64,000 bases of DNA from Micromonospora pisi (GTDB taxonomy: Bacteria; Actinomycetota; Actinomycetes; Mycobacteriales; Micromonosporaceae). The translations under genes and the position numbers were made by a program. The notes beneath the pieces were generated by a model. That model was not told where the DNA came from, ran no database searches, and saw only the letters and a list, made by a program, of their open reading frames with translations. Shown one piece after another: positions 51,181 to 59,418 of the stretch. The stretch spans positions 7,626,001-7,690,000 of the forward strand of contig NZ_RBKT01000001.1 in assembly GCF_003633685.1 (NCBI RefSeq), given 5' to 3'. Within the stretch, counting starts at the first letter, position 1. Every line of letters begins with the position of its first letter.

Positions 51181-52143
51181 GTGAAGGCAGTTGCGATCAA
51201 GGAGTTCGGGGGTCCCGAAGGGCTGGCGGTCATCGACATCCCAGACCCGGCTCCCGCTCGGGGGCAGGTGTTGATCGCCAGTGAGGCGATCGGCGTCGGC
51301 GGCGCCGACGTCATGATCCGAAGAGGTGCTCTTGCCGCCTACGGCTTCCGGCAGGGCCATGTCCCAGGCGGCGAGGTCGCGGGCACGGTGACCTCGGTGG
51401 GCGATGACGTCGACCCCGCATGGGTCGGGCGGCGCGTGTGGGCGTTCACCGGTACGGGCGGCGGCTACGTCGAGCAGGCGATCGCGTCGATCGGAGAGGT
51501 GCTGCCCCTCCCGGCAACCCTTTCCGCTGTCGATGCCGTAACGCTCGGGAGCTCCGGGGTCGTGGCCCACTTCGGTCTGACCCACGCTCACTTCAAGTCG
51601 GGCGAGGCCGTGCTGGTGCGCGGCGCGGCAGGCAGCATCGGGATCATGACGGTCCAGCTCGCGGCTCTAGGTGGTGCCAGCTCCGTGGCAGTCACCACCT
51701 CCTCCCCCGAACGTGGTCGTCGGCTGCGCGACCTCGGCGCGACCCACGTGCTGGACCGAACAGGAAGAGGAGGACCGGGCGACCCCGTGGGCTACGACGT
51801 CATCATTGACGTCGTAGCAGGTGAGGAGATGCCTTCGTTTTTCGACAGGCTCAACCCCAACGGTCGACTCGTGGTCGTCGGCGCGGTCGGGGGCCAGCCG
51901 CCGGCAGACTTCGGTACGGGGTTGATGGCCGCATTTCAGAAGTCGATGTCCTTCGCTACCTTCAGTGCCGCAACGGTAACGGAGTCCGCCCGACGTGCCG
52001 TGCGGGTGGAGCAGTTCGCCGCCGTGGGTCGTGGCGAACTCCGGACGGTGGTGCACGAGATCCTGCCGCTGGAGCACGCCGTACTGGCGCACCAGAAGAT
52101 GGATGCTGGTGAGGTCTTCGGGAGGATCGTGCTGATCCCGTAG
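51181..52143 (+). CDS. NADPH:quinone oxidoreductase-like zinc-free MDR enzyme
   Basis: The 320-residue protein starts 'MKAVAIKEFGGPEGLAVIDIPDPAPARGQVLI', the QOR/MDR opening. It has 'VPGGEVAGTV', a Rossmann 'VLVRGAAGSIGIMTVQLAALGG', and no structural zinc cysteines. It reduces quinones or alkenals with NADPH. The divergent TetR suggests induction by electrophiles. AAGGAAC precedes the GTG at 51181. Confidence 0.9.
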   Translation: MKAVAIKEFGGPEGLAVIDIPDPAPARGQVLIASEAIGVGGADVMIRRGALAAYGFRQGHVPGGEVAGTVTSVGDDVDPAWVGRRVWAFTGTGGGYVEQAIASIGEVLPLPATLSAVDAVTLGSSGVVAHFGLTHAHFKSGEAVLVRGAAGSIGIMTVQLAALGGASSVAVTTSSPERGRRLRDLGATHVLDRTGRGGPGDPVGYDVIIDVVAGEEMPSFFDRLNPNGRLVVVGAVGGQPPADFGTGLMAAFQKSMSFATFSAATVTESARRAVRVEQFAAVGRGELRTVVHEILPLEHAVLAHQKMDAGEVFGRIVLIP

Positions 52144-52354
52144 TCACCCGGTCAGCACAGCCGACTGTCGCGACCGTCGCCGCACCGCTGGGGGGCCCGG
52201 CGTCCGCAGACGTGATGCGCACGTGGTTCGCCGAATACACCGACGACGAGGACTGAGTCAGTGTGGTGCCCAACGTCCTGGTCAGTAGTGACACGACCGA
52301 CCGCAGGTCGGGCGGCAAGGAGCGGCGCAGCCTTCCAGAAGGACGAGACCATCA

Positions 52355-52717
52355 GTGCCTGACGTCATACTGCGCCTGTCCCACGATTTTGACGAAGCCG
52401 AGCTACATGCCGACACCGACCGGCTGGAACGTCTACTAACAGACGACTTCGTTTCCATCGGTGAACGGGGATTCGTCTTGAACAAGGAACAGTGGATCGC
52501 CCGTCATGGCGATTTCCGGCTTATCAGCTGCCTGACCACCGATGCCCACGTCCGGCGCTACGATCGCACCGCGATCCTCCATGGTGCACAGCGTGTCGAG
52601 GCGACGTGGCTCGGCGAACGCATGGCCCTGAGCGTTCGATTCAGTCAGGTGTGGGTGCAGCAGGCAGACACCTGGCTGCTTGCATCAATCCAGTTCAGTA
52701 CACTTTCCGCCGATTGA
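52355..52717 (+). CDS. NTF2-like (DUF4440) protein
   Basis: The 120-residue protein has 'DEAELHADTDRLERLLTDDFVSIGERGFVLNKEQWIARH' and the terminal strands 'SVRFSQVWVQQADTWLLASIQFS', matching DUF4440. GTG 52355 has AGAAGGA upstream. The 211-nt interval before it shows no gene. Function unknown. Confidence 0.85.
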   Translation: MPDVILRLSHDFDEAELHADTDRLERLLTDDFVSIGERGFVLNKEQWIARHGDFRLISCLTTDAHVRRYDRTAILHGAQRVEATWLGERMALSVRFSQVWVQQADTWLLASIQFSTLSAD

Positions 52718-52842
52718 CACGGCTGGTGTGCTCGCCGCAGGTGGGGCACCTCCGCCCGCCGGCCGTGTGACCGTGCGCCGACCTCCTGACACGTGGCGGC
52801 CACGACGGGAGCGACTTCGACACACCAGCCCTATCCTGTGGT

Positions 52843-53166
52843 ATGCCCGCCTGTGATATCTGCAACGAGCCACCTGGCCCGAGCGCGCAGCGATACTCTG
52901 CGGCGCAACTGCGCTCGGCCGTCGACACCGGCTACCGGCCGGAGGCCGCCATCGAGCACCACAAGCGTCTGGCCAGCCAGCTCGGGCTCAACCTGAGCGA
53001 CGACCACTGGTTCGGAGAGTGGGTCGCGCAGGTGCGCCGGGACCAGACGGACTGGCTACTGTGTCAGTCCTGCGGGACCGGACTCGAGGCGCACTTCCAG
53101 CGGCGCGCGGACGTCCCACCGCAACTGCCGCCGCCGCGCCGGCGTCTGTTCGGCTGGCGCCGGTAG
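52843..53166 (+). CDS. Small two-CxxC hypothetical protein
   Basis: The 107-residue protein starts 'MPACDICNEPPGP' and has 'LLCQSCGTGLEAHF', two CxxC pairs that could bind one zinc. The ending is Pro/Arg-rich. The ATG lies 5 nt after TATCCT (leaderless). I do not recognise a function. Confidence 0.7.
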   Translation: MPACDICNEPPGPSAQRYSAAQLRSAVDTGYRPEAAIEHHKRLASQLGLNLSDDHWFGEWVAQVRRDQTDWLLCQSCGTGLEAHFQRRADVPPQLPPPRRRLFGWRR

Positions 53167-53342
53167 CCCCCGCCCGGGTCCGACGGTCTCCGGTCCAGCA
53201 ACCTTCCGGGGCCCGATCTCCTGGGCGCGGTGACGGCGTAAGCCGGCGAGTGATCGTGGGGCAGCGAACAGTGAGTGTTGTCGATACGGTGATCGTGGCG
53301 CACCGGCCGGTGCGCTCGCCGCACCACATGACGGGGAGTTTC

Positions 53343-54275
53343 ATGCTGCTCAGACGCTTGACGACGATTGGTTTCGCCGCCGCGCTCATCAGCGCGACCG
53401 TGCTGACGACCGCCGCCACGTCGGCTCAGGCGGCACCGACCAGTGTGACGTCGTACTCGTTCGCCAGCGAGGCTGGCGACTACATCGGCAGCGGGCAGAC
53501 CCGCGCCTACCAGGCGCCGTCGGCCGACATCCAGCTGTCCGGCACCGCCGGGCACGTGACGATGCGGGTCGAGGCCGGTTCGGAGTGGTGGAGGGTCGAG
53601 CTGGCCGCGCCGAACGGTGACGTACTCCGGCCCGGGCGGTATCTGGACGCGGAACGGGCCGCCTTCCGTACCGGCCGCTCGCCGGGACTTGATGTGTCGG
53701 GGACCGGGCGAGGCTGCAACCAGGTGTACGGCAACTTCTGGATCGATCAGATCGGCGTCGCCGCCGACGGTACGGTGACGATGCTGGACGCGCGATTCAT
53801 TCAGCAATGCGAGTCGGAGACCGCGCCGCGCTTGCAGGGGACGGTGAAGTTCGCCGCGTACCCGTTGTCGTACCGGTTCGTCAGCGATGCCGGGGACTAC
53901 GTCGGGGGCGGGACCACCAAGTCGTACACGAACGCCACGTCGGTGTTCGACCTCAGGGGTGATGCGAACGGTGTGTCGTACTCCGTGTCCGGTCAGCGCG
54001 ACGACTGGACGGTCGACCTGTACCCGCCCGCGGGCGAGACGCTGCGGGTGGGGACCTACACCGGCGCTCAGCGCTACCCGTTCAACGACGCCGGTCGCCC
54101 CGGCCTGTCAGTGAGCGGCAACGGGCGCGGCTGCAGCACGCTGACCGGGCAGTTCACGATCCAGGAGATCGCGTTCGACGCCTCGGGTGAGGTGATCGCA
54201 CTGTTCGCGACGTACGAGCAGCACTGCGAGGGCGGTACGCCCGCCCTGCGCGGTACCATCCGCTACTTCGCCTAG
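53343..54275 (+). CDS. Secreted protein with two repeats of an unknown domain
   Basis: The 310-residue protein has a signal peptide ('RLTTIGFAAALISATVLTTAATSAQA'). Two homologous units of about 130 residues follow; each starts 'SYSFASEAGDYIGSGQT' or 'SYRFVSDAGDYVGGGTT', contains 'LDVSGTGRGCNQVYGNFWI' or 'LSVSGNGRGCSTLTGQFTI', and ends near 'QQCES' or 'EQHCEG'. A cysteine pair per unit is conserved. The family is found in secreted actinomycete proteins; function unknown. I chose ATG 53343; an ATG at 53328 is possible. Confidence 0.75.
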   Translation: MLLRRLTTIGFAAALISATVLTTAATSAQAAPTSVTSYSFASEAGDYIGSGQTRAYQAPSADIQLSGTAGHVTMRVEAGSEWWRVELAAPNGDVLRPGRYLDAERAAFRTGRSPGLDVSGTGRGCNQVYGNFWIDQIGVAADGTVTMLDARFIQQCESETAPRLQGTVKFAAYPLSYRFVSDAGDYVGGGTTKSYTNATSVFDLRGDANGVSYSVSGQRDDWTVDLYPPAGETLRVGTYTGAQRYPFNDAGRPGLSVSGNGRGCSTLTGQFTIQEIAFDASGEVIALFATYEQHCEGGTPALRGTIRYFA

Positions 54276-54282
54276 GCGAGCG

Positions 54283-54311
54283 GGGGCGCGACCACGCGGT
54301 CGCGTCCCCCG
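54283..54311 (+). terminator. Long GC hairpin after the secreted protein gene
   Basis: GGGGGCGCGACC (54283-54294) pairs with GGTCGCG and CCCCC (54299-54311) with one bulged T. It lies 7 nt after the stop. Confidence 0.8.
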
Positions 54312-54398
54312 TCACCAACCCGGCCGTACTCACGCCTCGGACCACGGCGATCGTTCCTCGGCCGTGATGGCGACGTAGGCAACAGCAGGAGACCGACA

Positions 54399-54645
54399 TG
54401 CGCAAATTGATCGCAGATGAATGGATGACCCTCGACGGGGTCGTTCCAGGCCCCCGGCTACGACGGGGAGGACAGTGACGGCGGCTTCCAGCACGGTGGC
54501 TGGCACATGCGTCACATGGACGAGATGACGACGAGCTGGGTCACCAAGACCACTGTCGAAACCGGTGGTTTCCTTTTCGGCCGCCGCACCTACGAGATCT
54601 TCGCGTCGTTCTGGCCGACCGCTCCCGACGAGCTCGCCACGGACG
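54399..54645 (+). pseudogene. Dihydrofolate reductase-like (RibD_C) N-terminal fragment with frameshift
   Basis: The ATG at 54399 opens 'MRKLIADEWMTLDGVV', the start of RibD_C/YyaP-like dihydrofolate reductase family proteins. One extra T at about 54445 shifts the frame. The conserved 'APGYDGEDSDGGFQHGGWHM' and 'GGFLFGRRTYEIFASFWPTAPDE' then continue in another frame. It stops abruptly at about 54640, where sequence from a serine hydrolase begins. Confidence 0.75.
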
Positions 54646-55309
54646 CTGCGCCAGTTCGTGGCGGAGGAGATCACCGGCCCACTCGGCGCCGACTTCCAGT
54701 TCGGGGTGGCCGACCGGGACCTGCACCGCGTTGCGGACATCGTCCCGCCGCCACCCGTGTCGCTCGATCTGGAGGCACTCGACAGGGGCAGTCCGGCGTA
54801 CCGCACCTTCACCGGCCCGGTCGTGGCGCCGGAGGACGCCAACACGGCGGGCTGGCGGGCCGCCGAGATCGGCGCCGGCAACGGCCACGGCAATGCCCGC
54901 TGCTGTTGCCCGCATCCTGTCCGTACTGACCCTCGGCAGGATGGTCGATGGCGTACGTCTGCTGTCGGAGCGCACCGCCGAGCTGATCCTCGCCGAGCAG
55001 ACCGCCGGCACCGACCTGGTCAATGGTTTGTACCTGCGGTGGGGGCTCGGTTTCGCGCTGAGCGACCCTCGGACGCTGCCGTGGGTGCCGGCCGGCCGGA
55101 TCGGCTACTGGGGTGGCTGGGGCGGCTCGATGGCGATCGTGGACCTGGACCGGCGTATGACCATCAGCTACGTGATGAACAGGGTGGGCGGCGGCATTCT
55201 CGGGTCCGACCGGGCTGAGGAGTACGTGATCGCCGCCTACCGCGCCGTCGCCACCATCTGCGTACCCGACAGTCAATCTGCTTGCCGGGCCGATCCGTTC
55301 CGGCAGTGA
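54640..55309 (+). pseudogene. Serine hydrolase (beta-lactamase family) C-terminal fragment with frameshift
   Basis: From 'TLRQFVAEEITGPLGADFQFG' to 'NTAGWRAAEIGAGNGHGNA' and then 'VNGLYLRWGLGFALS', 'RIGYWGGWGGSMAIVDLDRRMTISYVMN' the residues match the end of class C-like serine hydrolases (EstB type). The SxxK and YxN active-site region is missing. One extra C at about 54900 breaks the frame after 'GNGHGNA'. With the fused dihydrofolate reductase fragment it forms a chimeric double-frameshift pseudogene. Confidence 0.75.
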
Positions 55310-55321
55310 CTGGACGTGGGG

Positions 55322-55957
55322 TCAATCGCGCTGTCGCAGGGGTGTTCGTGGTGGCAGCGCACCGGCACGGGCCGCTCCGAGCGCGATCTTCGCGGCTTGG
55401 TCGGCGATGGCCTGGTCGAGGGGCTCGGAAGTGACCAGCAGCCGTAGGTAAATCGGCGCGATGAGGGCTTTGACCAGTTCGGCCGGGTCGGTGTCCTCCG
55501 GCAGGTCCCCGCGCTGGACGGCACGCATGATGACCGGCTCGGCCCGGCGTATGCGGTCGGCGAAAAAACGACGTTTGACCTCAACGATTTCAGGTATGTG
55601 GGCGGCCCCGACGAGCATCGTGCTGATGATGGTCTGCCCGGTGGTGCTGGTCAACGTACTGATCAATGATTGTGCCAGTTCCCGTAGGTCGCCGTCGATG
55701 CTGCCCGTATCGGGGATCGGGACGTCGGTTGCGATGCGGTCGGTGATCGCGTCAACGACCAGGGTCTCCCGATCTCGCCAGCGCCGGTAGATGGTTGTCT
55801 TGTTCACGCCAGCTCGCTGGGCCACGTTGTCGATACTCAGGGCGGCGTAACCGTCCCCGCCGAGTTCGACAAGCGTTGCGGCGAGGACAACGTTGCGCAC
55901 CTTCTGCCCGCGACCAACCGGCCGTGGTTTGGCGGCCGGGGCGCTCTCCCGTATCAA
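55322..55957 (-). CDS. TetR family regulator
   Basis: The protein has 'VRNVVLAATLVELGGDGYAALSIDNVAQRAGVNKTTIYRRWRDRETL', a TetR HTH, and a C-terminal domain resembling the TetR_C_11 type. The nominal ATG at 56017 lies inside the operator, so I prefer the TTG at 55957, which has AAGGAG 5 nt upstream and gives 211 residues. It is divergent from the erythromycin esterase-like gene and its binding sites lie between them. Confidence 0.88.
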   Translation of the reverse strand: MIRESAPAAKPRPVGRGQKVRNVVLAATLVELGGDGYAALSIDNVAQRAGVNKTTIYRRWRDRETLVVDAITDRIATDVPIPDTGSIDGDLRELAQSLISTLTSTTGQTIISTMLVGAAHIPEIVEVKRRFFADRIRRAEPVIMRAVQRGDLPEDTDPAELVKALIAPIYLRLLVTSEPLDQAIADQAAKIALGAARAGALPPRTPLRQRD

Positions 55958-55958
55958 C

Positions 55959-55973
55959 GCAACTCCTTGTTGC
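55959..55973. promoter_or_regulatory. Secondary TetR operator
   Basis: GCAAC and GTTGC flank TCCTT, a shorter copy of the main site at 56004 with the same 5-bp spacer length. Confidence 0.6.
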
Positions 55974-56003
55974 TCAGCGACATGTGAGGTGGCACGATCA
56001 CTG

Positions 56004-56026
56004 TATCGCAACTCCATGTTGCGATA
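56004..56026. promoter_or_regulatory. Main TetR operator between regulator and erythromycin esterase-like gene
   Basis: TATCGCAAC (56004-56012) and GTTGCGATA (56018-56026) form a perfect 9-bp dyad with a 5-bp centre TCCAT, the size of a TetR dimer site. Confidence 0.8.
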
Positions 56027-56070
56027 GCGTGCAGACCGCCAACTGGTCCATCGAACGACAGGAAGAGCAT

Positions 56071-57360
56071 GTGGCCGCCCATGGAACCTTTACCGACTGG
56101 CTTCGGCTGCACGCCATCACCGCCGACTCGCTGGACCCGGAGGCACCGCTCGACGACCTTGAGCCGCTGCGCGAAATGATCGGCACCGCCCGTGTCGTGG
56201 CGATCGGCGAGAACGCCCATCACGTGCGGGAGTTCTATCTGCTGCGACACCGCCTGCTGCGATTCCTCGTTGAACGCTGCGGGTTCACTGCCTTCGCGTT
56301 CGAGGCGCCGTTCACGGAAGCCCACGCCATCGACGCCTGGGTCCAGGGCGGTCCGGGAACGGTTCACGAGGTTGCCGCCGTAGGTGCGGGCGCCGGCAAC
56401 CTCGGGCGTTGTGCCGAGATGTACGACCTCTTGACCTGGATGCGTGAACACAACCGCGACGCGGCGACTCCATTGCGGTTCGCCGGGAGCATCATCTCCT
56501 CCCGCCAACCGGCGCTCGCCGCCGTCGCCGATTACCTGCGGTGGGCCGACCGCGACGCTTTGCCCTTGCTGGAGCAGATTCGCACCCTTGCCAAGGCATT
56601 CCACCACACCTCGATCTTCAGGGTCCTAGACCAGTACACCGCTTCGGAGCACGCCGTTCAGGACGCCATGACCGCCACGATCAGCCGGCTGCTGGGTCGG
56701 ATGGAAACGATGACCGCCTACCAGTGCAGCCAGGGACGGGAACGCGAGCACGCCACCGCGCTGCAGCACCTGCGTGGTGTCTGGTACGGCGATCACTCCC
56801 TACGCGACTTCGCCGGGCGCGGTATTCCCACCGGCTCGGCCGCCGCCGATGCCTTCCTGGCCGAGTCCGTGCTACGGCTCCTCGCCGACGGCCCATCCGA
56901 CGGCAGAATCCTGCTGGCCGTGCACAACTGCCACATCCGCAAGACCGTGGTCGCCCACGAGGGAGCGTTCGGGCTCTTCCCTGCGGGCTACCACCTCGCC
57001 CAGGCGCTCGGTGAGGACTACATCGCCATCGCCGCCACCAGCGGTGGTGGCCGTACCGCAGAGGTGCGCCCCGAGTCAGGACATCCGTTGGGTTTCCAGG
57101 TCCACGATCACGCCCAGCCACCACTCCCAGGCACCAGTGTCGAGTCGACATTCGTTACCGAATCGCCCCTGACCATCGCCGACCTGCGCACCGCCCGCCG
57201 AGCCGTGACCGACAGCCACACCTTCCAACAGATGCGCATGGAGCACTACCTCACCGACGTGGACGTGTTCGACGCGTACGACGCCATCGCCTACATCCCG
57301 TACACCACCTGCACCGACTACGTCGACGCCCAACCTCAATCAACCACACAGCAGCCATAG
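56071..57360 (+). CDS. Erythromycin esterase-like protein
   Basis: The 429-residue protein matches the erythromycin esterase (Ere) family: 'VVAIGENAHHVREFYLLRHRLLRFLVERCGF', 'AFAFEAPFTEAHAIDAWV', 'LLAVHNCHIRKT' and the end 'YDAIAYIP'. EreA/B open the macrolide lactone by hydrolysis; many family members act on other substrates. The His/Glu residues of the Ere site appear present. GGAAGAG lies before the GTG at 56071. The divergent TetR indicates inducible expression, but macrolide resistance is not proven. Confidence 0.9.
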   Translation: MAAHGTFTDWLRLHAITADSLDPEAPLDDLEPLREMIGTARVVAIGENAHHVREFYLLRHRLLRFLVERCGFTAFAFEAPFTEAHAIDAWVQGGPGTVHEVAAVGAGAGNLGRCAEMYDLLTWMREHNRDAATPLRFAGSIISSRQPALAAVADYLRWADRDALPLLEQIRTLAKAFHHTSIFRVLDQYTASEHAVQDAMTATISRLLGRMETMTAYQCSQGREREHATALQHLRGVWYGDHSLRDFAGRGIPTGSAAADAFLAESVLRLLADGPSDGRILLAVHNCHIRKTVVAHEGAFGLFPAGYHLAQALGEDYIAIAATSGGGRTAEVRPESGHPLGFQVHDHAQPPLPGTSVESTFVTESPLTIADLRTARRAVTDSHTFQQMRMEHYLTDVDVFDAYDAIAYIPYTTCTDYVDAQPQSTTQQP

Positions 57361-57394
57361 CCACGGCCGCACCCGCAGGTGTCTGTGGACTTAA

Positions 57395-57425
57395 GGGCTC
57401 TGTCTCAACTTCACGAGACAGGCCC
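57395..57425 (+). terminator. Hairpin after the erythromycin esterase-like gene
   Basis: TGTCTC (57401-57406) and GAGACA (57415-57420) pair around an 8-nt loop, extended by GGGC and GCCC. It could also be the end of an old insertion sequence. The next 150 bases include an unexplained reading frame ending 'RADLQRLADLALTRLPWE' at 57583, possibly the 3' remnant of a lost gene. Confidence 0.55.
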
Positions 57426-57601
57426 TTCGGCGTTCGCTGGGGGTCGGGAAGTGTCTACGTCTGCCCAGAGGAATCGTGCTTGTCCTCTCCTAGGGGATCG
57501 CGGTCCATGCGGCCTTCGGAGCCAGCCGGGCCGACCTGCAACGCCTCGCCGATCTGGCCCTCACCCGACTGCCATGGGAGTGAATCAGGCCTGGGCTTCG
57601 G

Positions 57602-58162
57602 CTAGCGGAGTCCGCGTAGGACCATCTCGACCAGGGCGTCGACGTCGGCGTCGGCCATCGGTTCGCCCGTCATGCCCATCCGGTGGAGCAGGGTTCCGAC
57701 AACGACATCGATGAAGAAGAGCACTCGGTTCTCCGGTTCGCCCAACGCGTCCTGAAGCGCGAGCCGGTAGGGGTCCTGCAGTTGGCTGGCAAGGATCTGG
57801 CGCAGGGCCGGATCGTTGACCGCATCGGTGAACACGCCGGCGAACGCCGCGCCGATCCCGGCCTCGCCGATCTTCGCCGCGGTCCAGCGGATAGCTGACG
57901 ACATGACCTCCTCTCGGTTGGCGCCTTTCAACGGCGCCGGGCCGAAGGCGTCGAGGAGGCAGGCGGTGATCAGCGCGCCTTTGGATGGCCAGCGACGGTA
58001 GATCGTGGTTTTCGCGACGCCGGCCGCGGCGGCGATCCGGTCCACAGTGGCGTGTGCGTAGCCGAGCTCGTGGACCGTGCGCAGCGTTGCTGCGAAGACC
58101 GTGGCGTCGACGCCGGAGCGGGGACGGCCGGGTGGTCTGGTGGATGCGGTTGCTCGGGCCAT
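57602..58162 (-). CDS. TetR family regulator
   Basis: The 186-residue protein has 'DATVFAATLRTVHELGYAHATVDRIAAAAGVAKTTIYRRWPSKGAL', a TetR HTH, and a TetR_C_11-like C-terminus. ATG 58162 is preferred. It is divergent from the HSL-type hydrolase, with a 38-bp nested dyad between them. Confidence 0.92.
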   Translation of the reverse strand: MARATASTRPPGRPRSGVDATVFAATLRTVHELGYAHATVDRIAAAAGVAKTTIYRRWPSKGALITACLLDAFGPAPLKGANREEVMSSAIRWTAAKIGEAGIGAAFAGVFTDAVNDPALRQILASQLQDPYRLALQDALGEPENRVLFFIDVVVGTLLHRMGMTGEPMADADVDALVEMVLRGLR

Positions 58163-58179
58163 AGCCACACGATAGCCGG

Positions 58180-58217
58180 TTACGCTACCGTGGGTATCGA
58201 TACCATAAGTAGCGTAA
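58180..58217. promoter_or_regulatory. 38-bp nested palindromic operator
   Basis: Outer arms TTACGCTAC (58180-58188) and GTAGCGTAA (58209-58217) are perfect. Inside them, separated by 4 bp on each side, is the perfect palindrome GGTATCGATACC (58193-58204). The ribosome binding site and ATG of the hydrolase follow within 20 nt. Confidence 0.85.
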
Positions 58218-58231
58218 TCCGGGGAGGGTGT

Positions 58232-59227
58232 ATGAACGACAAGACCGGTAGACGGCAGCCGCCGTTGGGCATCCGGGTGCTGCATGCCCTGCGAAAGGAG
58301 CCGGACTGGTTGACGATGCCAACCGAGGCGCTGGACGCCTTTCGCGAGGCGGAGAACCGCAGGCGGGCTTCGCCTCTGGCACGAGTGATCACCGGGTTTC
58401 CGGACCGCAGGGCCACCATCGGCTGGCAGCAACTGGCACTGCCGGACCGTGTTGTCCGGGTCCGGGTGTACCGGTCCTCACCCGGACCCGGCGGCCCGGA
58501 CGCTGGCCCGGTCGGCCTGCCGCTTGTGCTCCACGTGCACGGCGGCGGATTCGTGGGCACGGCGGCGCAGAGCGACTGGGTGAACAGTCACCTCGCCGGG
58601 CGACTGCCCGCGGTGGTCGTGTCGGTCGAGCACCGGCTCCTCGCCCCGGGAACCCCGTTGTCGGCGGCGGTCGACGACGGCTGGGACGTGCTGCGCCACG
58701 TGGTCGAGCACGCCAAGCAGTGGGGAATCGACCCGGCACGGATCGCTGTCCTCGGGGAAAGTACCGGTGCCATGGTCGCTGCCCTGGCCGCTGTCCGGGC
58801 CAGGGACTCCGACCTGGTGCTGCGGGCCCAGGTACTGGTCAACCCCTGTGTCGATCTGACCTCGACGGCGTTCGACCACACCTCGGTAAGCGAGCACGCC
58901 AACAGCCCGACCCTCACCGTGACGCAACTGGAGCTACTCCGCCGGCTTGCCGTACCGGAAGGTACGGATCCGCGTGCCGTGTCGCCGCTGTACGCCGACA
59001 ACCTGAGCGGGCTGGCCCCGGCGCTTGTGGTGGTGCCGACACTCGACCCGCTGGCGGATCACGGACGTACGTACGCCGAGCGGCTGCGCGAGGCCGGGAC
59101 GCCGACGAGGCTCACCGAACATCCCGGCGCGACACACGCGTTCCTCAGCATGCCGGGCGTGGTGCCACAGGCGAAGGTCGCACGGGCGCAGATCGCCGAG
59201 TTCCTCCGCGACCATCTCGCTGAATGA
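58232..59227 (+). CDS. Alpha/beta hydrolase, hormone-sensitive lipase family
   Basis: The 331-residue protein has the HSL hallmark 'HVHGGGFVG', nucleophile Ser in 'GESTGAMVAAL', Asp in 'PTLDPLADHG' and His in 'PGATHAFLS'. These esterases hydrolyse short acyl esters or lipids. There is no signal peptide. GGGGAGGG lies before the ATG. It is probably repressed by the adjacent TetR. Confidence 0.92.
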   Translation: MNDKTGRRQPPLGIRVLHALRKEPDWLTMPTEALDAFREAENRRRASPLARVITGFPDRRATIGWQQLALPDRVVRVRVYRSSPGPGGPDAGPVGLPLVLHVHGGGFVGTAAQSDWVNSHLAGRLPAVVVSVEHRLLAPGTPLSAAVDDGWDVLRHVVEHAKQWGIDPARIAVLGESTGAMVAALAAVRARDSDLVLRAQVLVNPCVDLTSTAFDHTSVSEHANSPTLTVTQLELLRRLAVPEGTDPRAVSPLYADNLSGLAPALVVVPTLDPLADHGRTYAERLREAGTPTRLTEHPGATHAFLSMPGVVPQAKVARAQIAEFLRDHLAE

Positions 59228-59377
59228 CGGGTCCCACGCCCGCCAGGGCCAACCCCAGCCGCTCCGGTGCTCGTCCGGCGCGGTTGCGGGTCAAACCGCG
59301 CTGCGGCCGCAAACCGGCTGCCGCCCGTGAGGAGACGCGACCACGCGGAGTCTGGACCGGTAGGCAGGGCGAGCAGA

Positions 59378-59413
59378 CGGAGGGCGGGGACCGATGCCGG
59401 TCCCCGCCCTCCG
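59378..59413. terminator. Very strong 15-bp hairpin between convergent hydrolase and protease genes
   Basis: CGGAGGGCGGGGACC (59378-59392) pairs perfectly with GGTCCCCGCCCTCCG (59399-59413) around GATGCC. It lies 6 nt from the protease stop. Confidence 0.9.
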
Positions 59414-59418
59414 CCCGA

